DNA of 14,594 nucleotides from GCA-2748575 sp033722575 (GTDB lineage: Bacteria; Pseudomonadota; Gammaproteobacteria; Pseudomonadales; Ketobacteraceae). The notes under the pieces were generated by a model. That model saw nothing but the letters and a program-made list of their open reading frames with translations. It made no database searches and was not told the DNA's origin. Within the stretch, counting starts at the first letter, position 1. Each line of letters starts with the position of its first letter. Made by a program: the position numbers and the translations under genes. The stretch lies in assembly GCA_033722575.1 (NCBI GenBank), contig JAWVYU010000094.1, positions 1-14,594 on the forward strand. The letters are read 5' to 3'. This document shows, in pieces, positions 1-6,557 of this stretch.

Positions 1-725
1 GCCGGGTCTCCCACTTCAAGCAGGGGGGTGCCCGCGTTGACCACGCCTTCGCTTTTACGGTGAATGGCCAGGACAGATCCGTTTACCGGGCTTTCAATGG
101 GTACATGCTCCCGGAGCACGCCTTCGGTTTTCTGGGCGGCAGAATATTGCAGGAGCGTGTTGGCCGCCTGCAGATCATATTTGGCAACGTCCACCGAAAA
201 ACGGGCTGAACGCAGCACCGCTTCCGCACGGCGCTTTTCAGTTTTTGCTGCCTGCAGTTCCTCATCGGACACAAAGCCTTTGTCTTTCAGTTTCTGTTTA
301 CGTTCATATTCCTGACTGGCGAAATCGGCGTCCGCGTTTGCGGCTTCAGCCTGCTGCCGGGCGGCGAGCAGCGCGGAATTGGCGGCGGCCACCCGGGCTT
401 CGGCCTCGGCCCGGTTACGCGGATCAAGCACATTGGAGCGCAAGGGTTCCAGCTGGGTGAGCACCTGCTGTTTGCTGACGGCATCACCCACCTCCAGATC
501 GATACGGCGAACATAGCCTGAAACCGGGGCTGAGATAAGGTACCGGTCTTTTACCCGGGTCACCCCTTCCTCGTTGATGGTGACCTGAAAAAGACCCCGC
601 TCCACCGTTGCCGTTTCAACCAGTACCGGTTGAGGTTTCAGGCCATAGGCCAGGGCGGCCAGTAACAGCGCTGCAATAATCAGCCAGCCCAGATGCTTTT
701 GCCATAACGGCTTCTTTGCAGACAT
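1..725 (-). CDS. HlyD/MacA-type periplasmic adaptor of an ABC efflux system (partial, C-terminus cut by window edge)
   Basis: This is the membrane fusion protein of a tripartite exporter. It is anchored in the inner membrane and should link the ABC permease to an outer-membrane TolC-like channel. The reading frame is open from the ATG at 725-723 to the left edge (241 codons). Residues about 12-28 form one hydrophobic anchor preceded by lysines. Residues about 55-95 are a lipoyl-like half with SGYVRRIDLEVGD. Residues about 100-195 are Ala/Glu/Lys/Gln-rich and look like an alpha-helical hairpin. The second lipoyl half begins around PIESPVNGSVLAIH and runs off at the edge. AAGGAG lies 9 bases before the start, and the permease stop is 28 bases upstream, so the gene is the third of an ATPase-permease-adaptor operon. 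The transported substrate cannot be told. The family call is firm; the exact subfamily is not. Confidence 0.9.
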   Translation of the reverse strand, partial: MSAKKPLWQKHLGWLIIAALLLAALAYGLKPQPVLVETATVERGLFQVTINEEGVTRVKDRYLISAPVSGYVRRIDLEVGDAVSKQQVLTQLEPLRSNVLDPRNRAEAEARVAAANSALLAARQQAEAANADADFASQEYERKQKLKDKGFVSDEELQAAKTEKRRAEAVLRSARFSVDVAKYDLQAANTLLQYSAAQKTEGVLREHVPIESPVNGSVLAIHRKSEGVVNAGTPLLEVGDP

Positions 726-753
726 GGATGTCGGCTCCTTGAACGGTTGAATT

Positions 754-3135
754 TTATTCCCGGGTTTTCAGCACTTCCACCAGGTCCAGCTGTTTCAGCC
801 GGTGCCACACCAGGGCTCCCGATACCACCGCAGCCAGGGTTACAATGAGTGCAGAAAACGCGTAGGTATAGGGTGTCAGCACCAACGGCACGCGAAACAG
901 ATCAGATGCCAGGTTCGCGGCCATAAACGCACACAACCATTGACCCAGCAAAAAACCCAGAGGAAAACTGGCCAGTGTCAGCAGGGCCAGTTCCCCCAGC
1001 AGGATATAAGCCACTTCGCCATGGCTGTAGCCCAGTACCCGCAGGCTGGCCAGTTCCCGGCCGCGTTCCGCCAGGGCAATGCGAATGGTATTGTAAACCA
1101 CCCCGAATGCGATCACGCCGCCCAGCAGCGCGTTGATCAGGGTAAACCACAACACGACGCGGTCCAGGGTTTCGTAGGAACTGTCGATAACCGACTGGCG
1201 CAGATTGACGCCGGCCACGGCGGGCATATCCCGGAGTTCCCGGTAAAGGGTTTTGATCTTGTCGCTGTCAACGCTGAGCAGGGCGCTGTTAATGGCCGGC
1301 CCTTCCCGCATATAGCGGTTCAGCTGGCTCTGGCGCATATAGGTGCCAAGGCCAAGAAACTGCTTTGTCAGTGCCGCTACCGGCGCACGGAACACCTCCT
1401 GGTGCCCTTCCAGGGTTTCAACCCAGACATGGTCACCAACGCTGACGTCAAGATTCTTTGCCAGTTGAAGGTTCATCAGAATACCCTGGTAGGGCATTTC
1501 GATTGCCTCAAGCTCCGTATTCAGCACAGTTTGCAGGTGGCGAGTGTCCGGCAGCCCTTCCAGGGTGGTGCGGTATTCCTGATGCCCATGACGCAGGCGC
1601 ACCGGTACTGAGCGTTTGCCTTCCACGTAGGTGACTCCCGGAAGATGCCGCAGGCTTCCCAGTACCGACTCCGATAACGGCTCATTAAAAATCACTTCAA
1701 CATCCTGTTTCTGCTGCAACACAAACTGCACATGAATCATGAAATTCACCGCATCCCGCTGAAAATTGCCCACCATCATAATGGCGCAGGCCATGGCGAG
1801 CCCCAGTACCGACAGAAAGGTTTTCACAGGGCGCCGCTGCAGCTGGCGGATGATCATTCTGGTGGCAGGCGTCAGTCGCTGCTCGATATTGAGTCTGTAG
1901 AGCAGCGAGTGATGAAATCCGGGAGGTGCCTCCGGGCGCATGGCTTCCGCAGGTGCCAGAGTGGCCGCACGATACACTGAGCGGGCAGTGGCCAGCAGAC
2001 AGATAAGGGTCGTGGCCAGAGCCACCATTCCGAAGATCATCGGTTGCATTTGATAATGCAGGTCGGGAAACCGGTAATAGTCCACATACAGTGCAGTGAG
2101 GCCCTTGCCCAGCCATAACCCCAGAACGTAGCCCCCCAGTACCCCCAGACTGTTTATCGCAATGACCATGCCGGAATAGTGCAGGAAAATATGACGGTTG
2201 CTGTAACCGAAGGCCTTTAAGGTGGCAATGATTTCCCGTTGTGTGTTGATCAGCCGGGTAATCACCACGTTCAGTAAAAACAGTGCTACCCCGAGAAAAA
2301 TGGACGGAAACAGAAAGGCCATGGTTTGCAACTGCTTGAACTCTTCCCGCAGAAAGCGACTGGACAGCTGATCTTCCCTGCCGTAAGCGCCACGCCCTCC
2401 GTAGGGTTCCAGCAATGCATCCAGATGTTCGATCACCCGTTTCTGATGGCCTCCGGGTTGCATCCGGATCACCACATTATTGAAGGCGCCATCCATATCG
2501 AAAGCTTTTGCGAGGGGAGTGTAGGGCATCCACATCACGGCATAACGTTTGAAGTCAGGCACCAGACTGCCCGGCGCAATCTGATAGATATGTTCCGGTG
2601 ACAGCACAATACCCACAAGGGTCAGTGTGCGGCGCTTGCCATTGATCACTACCGTCAACCGGTCCTGCGGTTGCAGGCGGTGCTGCTCCGCAAAAGCATC
2701 ACTGATGACCACTTCGTTATCGCGCCGGCTGTCGGGCAAACGCCCCCGCACCAGATGCAGACTGTTCAGGGCGTGGCGGGCCTGCTCTTCATGATCGGGG
2801 ATAGACGTCATCAGACCCTGTACCGGCTCATCAAAACCGGCAACTTCCAGCGTGACAGGTGCCACTACCCTGGCCTGGGCCCGGGAAACATCAGGGATAT
2901 CCCGGATGCGTTCAGCCAGTGACAGCGGTGCCCGCTTCAGGTCGGCAAAAATATGGGCAAACCGGTATTCCTGATAATACTGGTCCCGGGTTTCCTGTAA
3001 TGAGGAATAGGTGGACAGACTCATGATACACACACCCACGCCACCCACCAGTACCAGGGCAATGGCAATGACCTGACCGCGAATGTGCCAGAGTTCGCGC
3101 AAGAGCTTTCGCTGCAGGCTGGACAGGGCTACCAC
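754..3135 (-). CDS. ABC transporter permease with two FtsX domains (MacB/LolC-like superfamily)
   Basis: This 793-residue inner-membrane permease has the duplicated FtsX layout. Membrane segments are estimated at residues 21-40, 273-295, 321-343 and 366-384, and again at 439-457, 660-682, 710-734 and 758-780. A large periplasmic domain lies between the first and second segment of each half (about 41-272 and 458-659). Each FtsX unit has the usual short cytoplasmic coupling stretch, around REIIATLKAFGYS (300-312) and RGRELASLRVLGYS. The start is a GTG that overlaps the end of the ATPase gene by 7 bases, which points to translational coupling. A separate ATPase gene and a HlyD-type adaptor flank it, so the system probably acts as a periplasmic mechanotransmission-type exporter and not an importer. 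It is longer than MacB permeases (one FtsX unit fused to an ATPase), and its ATPase is a separate protein. The substrate is unknown. Confidence 0.93.
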   Translation of the reverse strand: MVALSSLQRKLLRELWHIRGQVIAIALVLVGGVGVCIMSLSTYSSLQETRDQYYQEYRFAHIFADLKRAPLSLAERIRDIPDVSRAQARVVAPVTLEVAGFDEPVQGLMTSIPDHEEQARHALNSLHLVRGRLPDSRRDNEVVISDAFAEQHRLQPQDRLTVVINGKRRTLTLVGIVLSPEHIYQIAPGSLVPDFKRYAVMWMPYTPLAKAFDMDGAFNNVVIRMQPGGHQKRVIEHLDALLEPYGGRGAYGREDQLSSRFLREEFKQLQTMAFLFPSIFLGVALFLLNVVITRLINTQREIIATLKAFGYSNRHIFLHYSGMVIAINSLGVLGGYVLGLWLGKGLTALYVDYYRFPDLHYQMQPMIFGMVALATTLICLLATARSVYRAATLAPAEAMRPEAPPGFHHSLLYRLNIEQRLTPATRMIIRQLQRRPVKTFLSVLGLAMACAIMMVGNFQRDAVNFMIHVQFVLQQKQDVEVIFNEPLSESVLGSLRHLPGVTYVEGKRSVPVRLRHGHQEYRTTLEGLPDTRHLQTVLNTELEAIEMPYQGILMNLQLAKNLDVSVGDHVWVETLEGHQEVFRAPVAALTKQFLGLGTYMRQSQLNRYMREGPAINSALLSVDSDKIKTLYRELRDMPAVAGVNLRQSVIDSSYETLDRVVLWFTLINALLGGVIAFGVVYNTIRIALAERGRELASLRVLGYSHGEVAYILLGELALLTLASFPLGFLLGQWLCAFMAANLASDLFRVPLVLTPYTYAFSALIVTLAAVVSGALVWHRLKQLDLVEVLKTRE

Positions 3136-3869
3136 TGGATATCCGCCGGGGCTTTGCGCTGCGCATTGGGTGTGACAGACTGGATTTTGCCGTCCGCCAG
3201 GGTGATCACCCGGTCTGCCATGGCCGCGATATCAGCATTGTGGGTGATCAATGCTGTGGTGGTACCCAGTTCGCGGTTGATTCTTTCCAGCACTTCCAGC
3301 ACCACCACCCCGGTTTTGGAATCCAGTGCGCCGGTGGGCTCATCACACAGCAGTACCTGAGGGTTTTTGGCGATGGCTCTGGCAATGGCAACCCGCTGTT
3401 GCTGACCACCGGAAAGCTGGGCGGGAAAATGATCGCTGCGGTCAGCCAGCCCCACCAGTGCCAGTGCTTCGTGGGGGTCCATCGGGTCGTCGGCAATTTC
3501 AGTTACCACGGCAATGTTTTCTGCGGCGGTCAGGCTGGGTATCAGGTTGTAGAACTGGAATACAAAACCCACGTGGTGTCGCCGGTAATGGGTCAGGGCT
3601 TTGTCACTGGCATCACTGAGGCTGATGCCGCAATAGTCCACCTCGCCGGTGGTGGCAGCATCCAGCCCGCCAAGAATATTCAGCAGGGTGGACTTGCCGG
3701 AGCCGGATGCCCCCAGCAATACCACCAGTTCTCCCCGGTACAGCTCCAGGTCGACACCCCGCAGAGCGTGTACCTGGACTTCCCCCATGTCATAGGTTTT
3801 GGTAATGCCCCGGGCGGTGAATACCGTTTCCTTGCCGGTTTCCGTCCGGGTGTCAGCAGGTGCTGTCAT
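3129..3869 (-). CDS. ABC transporter ATP-binding protein (MacB/LolD family)
   Basis: This 246-residue cytoplasmic ATPase should power the FtsX-type permease encoded next to it. All nucleotide-binding motifs are intact: Walker A GASGSGKST at 53-61, Q-loop Q105, signature LSGGQQQR at 152-159, Walker B VLLCDEP at 172-178 followed by the D-loop (GALD), and switch histidine H210 in LITHN. The stretch VHALRGVDLELYRGE is typical of the LolD/MacB/FtsE group (COG1136). The gene starts at ATG 3869-3867 with AGGA a few bases upstream, and its TAG stop lies inside the first codons of the permease. The gap to the upstream LysR gene is only 82 bases and holds no terminator-like hairpin, so read-through from the doxX-reductase-LysR genes is possible. 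Confidence 0.95.
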   Translation of the reverse strand: MTAPADTRTETGKETVFTARGITKTYDMGEVQVHALRGVDLELYRGELVVLLGASGSGKSTLLNILGGLDAATTGEVDYCGISLSDASDKALTHYRRHHVGFVFQFYNLIPSLTAAENIAVVTEIADDPMDPHEALALVGLADRSDHFPAQLSGGQQQRVAIARAIAKNPQVLLCDEPTGALDSKTGVVVLEVLERINRELGTTTALITHNADIAAMADRVITLADGKIQSVTPNAQRKAPADIQW

Positions 3870-3902
3870 AAGCGTTCCTGACGCAATGATGTCTGAGGGT
3901 TC

Positions 3903-3930
3903 TAATGTACTGTGTTAACCGAGTCAGGCA
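3903..3930 (-). promoter_or_regulatory. Possible weak sigma70 promoter for the ABC operon
   Basis: Read on the minus strand, the gap between the LysR gene and the ATPase gene contains TTGCCT, 16 bases, then TACATT. Each hexamer matches the consensus at four of six positions. It is the best pair I could find in the 82-base gap. With so short a gap, chance matches are likely. Confidence 0.25.
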
Positions 3931-3951
3931 AACCCGATAAATTGACGCGGA

Positions 3952-4845
3952 TCAGGCTTCGCTCAATGGCTGGGTCTGAATGCGCAGTTCACCCAGCAAC
4001 GCACGGGCTGCCGGCCCCAGCCGGTCGGAATCAATGAAGGTCAGATAAATGGACGAGGTACGTTGCAGACCGTTGCGCAGGGGCAGGGGTTTCAGCACAC
4101 CCTGAGCCAGCTGATCGGCAATATGGGGTTTGGGCAGCCAGGCAAAGCCGAAGCCCTGGCTGACCATGTCAATGGAAGTGCGCATATGGCTTACGGTCCA
4201 GCGCTGGTTTGCTCCCAGCCAGCCTTCGTCCCGGCTGCTTTCCAGGGCAGAGTCACGGACCACAATCTGACGGCAGGCTTTGAGGTCTTCGAAGGTCAGT
4301 TCATGGCCCAGGTGGTGCAGGGCATGATCGGGGCTGGCCACAGCAATAAAGTCAATGGGGCAGAGTTCTTCGGAAAACGCCCCGCGGACCGGCTGGGGGG
4401 AAAGCGCCAGATCCACCTTGCCTTTTGTCAGCAGTTCATTGGCGCCGGACAGGGCGGTTTCAATCAGTTCAATACGCAGGAGCGGAAACTCCTCCGACAC
4501 CCGGTTGAAGGTTTCATACAGATAGCGCTGGGGAAAAATCTGATCCACCGCAATGGTCATCCGCGTTTCCACGCCAGCGTTGAGGCTGTCGGCTACCGCT
4601 TCGATCTTGCGGGCTTCGTCCAGCAGATAGGCTGACCGCCGCAGCATAAGCTCACCGGCTTCCGTCAGCACGGCTTTGCGCCCCTTGACAGTCAGCAGCT
4701 TGATTCCCAGGGCTTCTTCCAGTTTATGGACCGCATGGTGAACCGTGGACTGACTCTTGTGAATGGCAGCTGCTGCCTGACTGAACCCGCCATGCTCTAC
4801 CACGGCTTTAAACATGCGCCATTGTTCAAGAGTGGTTTTCAGCAT
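3952..4845 (-). CDS. LysR-family transcriptional regulator next to the DoxX/hydroquinone reductase genes (YhaJ-like position)
   Basis: This 297-residue DNA-binding regulator has an N-terminal winged helix-turn-helix (residues about 5-62, recognition region about 20-40: GFSQAAAAIHKSQSTVHHAV). A LysR substrate-binding domain follows from about 92 to 290 and should sense a small effector. The length is normal for the family. The start at 4845 is preceded by GAGG at good spacing. The gene follows the hydroquinone reductase gene after only 27 bases on the same strand, so the three genes probably form one transcript and the regulator is made from the operon it likely controls. In E. coli the LysR gene yhaJ lies near yqjF-yqjG and activates yqjF. 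The sequence is not close enough by eye to call orthology, so YhaJ-like refers to position and family only. A candidate operator lies before doxX at 6390-6438. Confidence 0.92.
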   Translation of the reverse strand: MLKTTLEQWRMFKAVVEHGGFSQAAAAIHKSQSTVHHAVHKLEEALGIKLLTVKGRKAVLTEAGELMLRRSAYLLDEARKIEAVADSLNAGVETRMTIAVDQIFPQRYLYETFNRVSEEFPLLRIELIETALSGANELLTKGKVDLALSPQPVRGAFSEELCPIDFIAVASPDHALHHLGHELTFEDLKACRQIVVRDSALESSRDEGWLGANQRWTVSHMRTSIDMVSQGFGFAWLPKPHIADQLAQGVLKPLPLRNGLQRTSSIYLTFIDSDRLGPAARALLGELRIQTQPLSEA

Positions 4846-4872
4846 AGTCGCCTCGGTGTTTCAGCCTCGGTG

Positions 4873-5850
4873 TCAGAATGCCTCACGACCGTGGGGCCGG
4901 TTAAAATCAATGTCCGGACCCGCCGGCACAATCTGTGTCGGATTGATCATGTGATGGCTGTAATAATAATGTCGCTTGATATGGGAGAAGTCCACGGTGC
5001 CGGCCACGCCGGGCCATTGATAAAGCTCCCGCACATAGCGGGGCAGGTGTTCGTACTCCTCCAGTTTGCGGCGGTTGCATTTGAAGTGTCCGTGATACAC
5101 CGCATCAAAGCGGATCAGGGTAGTGAACAGACGCCAGTCGGCTTCGGTAATGTCGCTTCCCGCCAGATAGCGCTGCTGGCCAAGGCGCTCTTCAACCCGA
5201 TCCAGGGCATCAAACAGGCACTGATAGGCTTTTTCATAGGCTTCCTGTCGGGTGGCAAAACCAGTGCGGTAGACACCGTTATTGATGTTGTCGTACACGT
5301 CCTCATTCACCTTGTCTATTTCGCTTCTCAGGGCCTGGGGATAGTAATCATCTTCGTTGCCTGTCAGGTTGTTGAAGGCGCTGTTGAACATGCGGATGAT
5401 TTCCGAGGATTCATTACTGACAATACATTGCTGCTGTTTGTCCCACAGCACGGGTACAGTGACTCTGCCGGTGTAGGTGCTGTTGTTCCTGGTGTAGATC
5501 TGATGCAGGTAACGGGCATCGTACAGATGATCGCCGGTGCTGCCTTTTTCAGTATCAAATTCCCAGCCGTTTTCCAGCATGTCTGGGCTGACCACCGATA
5601 CGCTGATGTGATCTTCCAGGGACTTCAGTTTGCGAAAAATCAGAGTGCGGTGGGCCCAGGGACAGGCCAGGGATACGTACAGATGATAACGGCCTGACTC
5701 GGCAGGAAACCCGCCTTTACCGGAAGGTCCGGGGCTGCCATCGGCAGTTACCCAGTTGCGTAACTGTGCGGCTTCCCGTTCAAATTCGCCATCGGATTTG
5801 TCGGTGTCGTACCACTTGTCTTGCCACTGACCGTTCACGAGTAAGCCCAT
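4873..5850 (-). CDS. yqjG: Glutathionyl-hydroquinone reductase (Xi-class glutathione transferase, YqjG/ECM4 family)
   Basis: This 325-residue cytosolic enzyme should use glutathione to reduce glutathionyl-hydroquinones (GS-hydroquinone + GSH gives hydroquinone + GSSG), helping recycle quinones spoiled by glutathione addition. The thioredoxin-like domain carries the family motif SLACPWAHR with the catalytic cysteine at residue 63, the position used in E. coli YqjG. The helical C-terminal domain includes GSDITEADWRLF, HGHFKCN and the hallmark ending HYYYSHHMINPTQIVPAGP. Length agrees with the family (about 320-330). The start at 5850 has AAGGAG upstream. It lies between a DoxX gene (53 bases upstream, with a hairpin in the gap) and a LysR gene (27 bases downstream). 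The DoxX-YqjG pairing matches E. coli yqjF-yqjG, which supports a role in handling quinones or aromatic electrophiles. Confidence 0.95.
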   Translation of the reverse strand: MGLLVNGQWQDKWYDTDKSDGEFEREAAQLRNWVTADGSPGPSGKGGFPAESGRYHLYVSLACPWAHRTLIFRKLKSLEDHISVSVVSPDMLENGWEFDTEKGSTGDHLYDARYLHQIYTRNNSTYTGRVTVPVLWDKQQQCIVSNESSEIIRMFNSAFNNLTGNEDDYYPQALRSEIDKVNEDVYDNINNGVYRTGFATRQEAYEKAYQCLFDALDRVEERLGQQRYLAGSDITEADWRLFTTLIRFDAVYHGHFKCNRRKLEEYEHLPRYVRELYQWPGVAGTVDFSHIKRHYYYSHHMINPTQIVPAGPDIDFNRPHGREAF

Positions 5851-5870
5851 GATATGCTCCTTATGTTAAG

Positions 5871-5891
5871 TGCAGGCCTTCTCAGCCTGCA
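5871..5891 (-). other. Intercistronic hairpin between doxX and the hydroquinone reductase gene
   Basis: TGCAGGC (5871-5877) and GCCTGCA (5885-5891) are perfect inverted copies around a 7-base loop. On the transcribed strand the hairpin is followed by the reductase ribosome-binding site, not by a T-run, so it does not look like an intrinsic terminator. It could stabilise or process the mRNA, or adjust expression of the two genes; that part is inference. Confidence 0.55.
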
Positions 5892-5903
5892 CCATGCGTT
5901 CGT

Positions 5904-6332
5904 TCAGTTCAACCGGCGGGCATCAATGCTCAGGGTACCTGCACCATTGGCGGCCAGCACGAGAAACCCGCCGGCCATGGCAATGTTCTTGAAGAACAGC
6001 AGGAACTGAACCTGGTCGCCCAGCTGGTTGTGATAGAGCAGGGCAGTGATCACACTGAAGCCGGCAAAAGCAAGTGCCGTCAGGCGAGTCTGAAAGCCGA
6101 TCGCTATAAAGACTGCACCAATCAGCTCAAAAGCGATCACCAGAGGTAACAGGGCGGCGGGGATACCTCCGGATGCCATGAACTGGGCATTGGCGTCGTA
6201 ATACTGGATCTTGTTAAGGGCAGCCAGGGCAAAGATAGTGCTCAGGCCCAGCCGACCGGCCAGGTCCATCAGTGGTCGCAGGCTGTTCAGGGTGTTGTCA
6301 AAAAGGTTTGGATGTGCGGTTGCGGTGTTCAT
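5904..6332 (-). CDS. DoxX-family inner-membrane protein (YqjF-like)
   Basis: This 142-residue protein has four predicted membrane helices (residues about 22-40, 60-80, 84-102 and 108-128). It carries the DoxX hallmarks: GRLGLSTIFALAALNKI in helix 1, FELIGAVFIAIGFQTRLTAL spanning helices 2-3, and FFKNIAMAGGFLVL before and in helix 4. DoxX proteins are small membrane subunits tied to quinone or thiol redox chemistry, but the biochemical role of the YqjF branch is not settled. The start at ATG 6332 has AGAGGA upstream. The glutathionyl-hydroquinone reductase gene follows at once, as in E. coli yqjF-yqjG. It is the first gene of its operon; the AT-rich region before it holds a candidate activator-dependent promoter and a LysR-type dyad. 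Confidence 0.92.
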   Translation of the reverse strand: MNTATAHPNLFDNTLNSLRPLMDLAGRLGLSTIFALAALNKIQYYDANAQFMASGGIPAALLPLVIAFELIGAVFIAIGFQTRLTALAFAGFSVITALLYHNQLGDQVQFLLFFKNIAMAGGFLVLAANGAGTLSIDARRLN

Positions 6333-6375
6333 TGGGATGTCCTCTTGAATCAGGTTTGTCTCAAGGTGTAATCCC

Positions 6376-6381
6376 AGTATA
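6376..6381 (-). promoter_or_regulatory. Candidate -10 element of the doxX operon
   Basis: The minus strand reads TATACT (five of six consensus positions) about 45 bases before the doxX start. No good -35 hexamer stands 16-18 bases upstream; that place is taken by an AT-rich dyad (6390-6404). This is what an activator-dependent promoter would look like. Confidence 0.45.
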
Positions 6382-6389
6382 TGTTTAAT

Positions 6390-6438
6390 ATTTTAGAATA
6401 AAATCGGAAAAAATAGGGTTAAATATTCTATAAAATCG
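6390..6438. promoter_or_regulatory. Candidate LysR-type operator upstream of doxX
   Basis: ATTTTA-GAA-TAAAAT (6390-6404) is a perfect 15-bp dyad that contains the generic LysR box T-N11-A (6391-6403). The 9-mer ATAAAATCG occurs at 6398-6406 and again at 6430-6438, offset by 32 bp, close to three helical turns. The second copy overlaps an imperfect dyad at 6425-6436. If TATACT at 6376-6381 is the -10, the two sites centre near -28 and -61, roughly the activation and recognition positions of LysR regulators. The LysR encoded at 3952-4845 is the likely binder (inference). Confidence 0.45.
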
Positions 6439-6467
6439 AATGCATGGCTGGTTCGAATGTAGGGGTG

Positions 6468-6550
6468 GCCCGATGAAATGGCGGAAAGTGGCTCGGGAGA
6501 ATGGCAGAGCCAGATGGCAAAGCCGGATGACACAGCGCCTTTCATCGGGC
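6468..6550. repeat. Composite hairpin with internal 13-bp tandem repeat between the protease and doxX
   Basis: GCCCGATGAAA (6468-6478) and TTTCATCGGGC (6540-6550) are perfect 11-bp inverted copies. Skipping one T at 6479, the stem extends by GGCG (6480-6483) with CGCC (6536-6539), giving 15 paired bases. Inside are a smaller hairpin, TGGCTC (6489-6494) with GAGCCA (6507-6512), and a tandem repeat ATGGCAGAGCCAG / ATGGCAAAGCCGG (6501-6513, 6514-6526; 11 of 13 identical). It begins about 7 bases after the protease stop. There is no T-run on either side, so it is not a standard intrinsic terminator. It may be a transcript 3' structure, a REP-like element or a small non-autonomous element. Confidence 0.55.
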
Positions 6551-6557
6551 AGGTTAA

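Noticed and set aside
802..1611. Long open frame of 269 codons on the plus strand inside the permease gene
   Set aside because: It lies wholly antisense to a clear ABC permease, its translation is rich in Gln, His and Gly with no domain, and this is what mirrored codon use in a GC-rich gene produces.
3872..3884. GCGT-TCCTG-ACGC hairpin that would place the ATPase ribosome-binding site in its loop
   Set aside because: A 4-bp stem is too weak to support a claim of translational control.
4726..5697. Open frame of 323 codons on the plus strand across the LysR and reductase genes
   Set aside because: It spans two well-supported minus-strand genes and their gap, and shows no recognisable domain or ribosome-binding site.
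6468..6550. Integron attC site or CRISPR-like repeat
   Set aside because: No GTTRRRY-type core sites flank the hairpin, and there are only two adjacent 13-bp copies without spacers.
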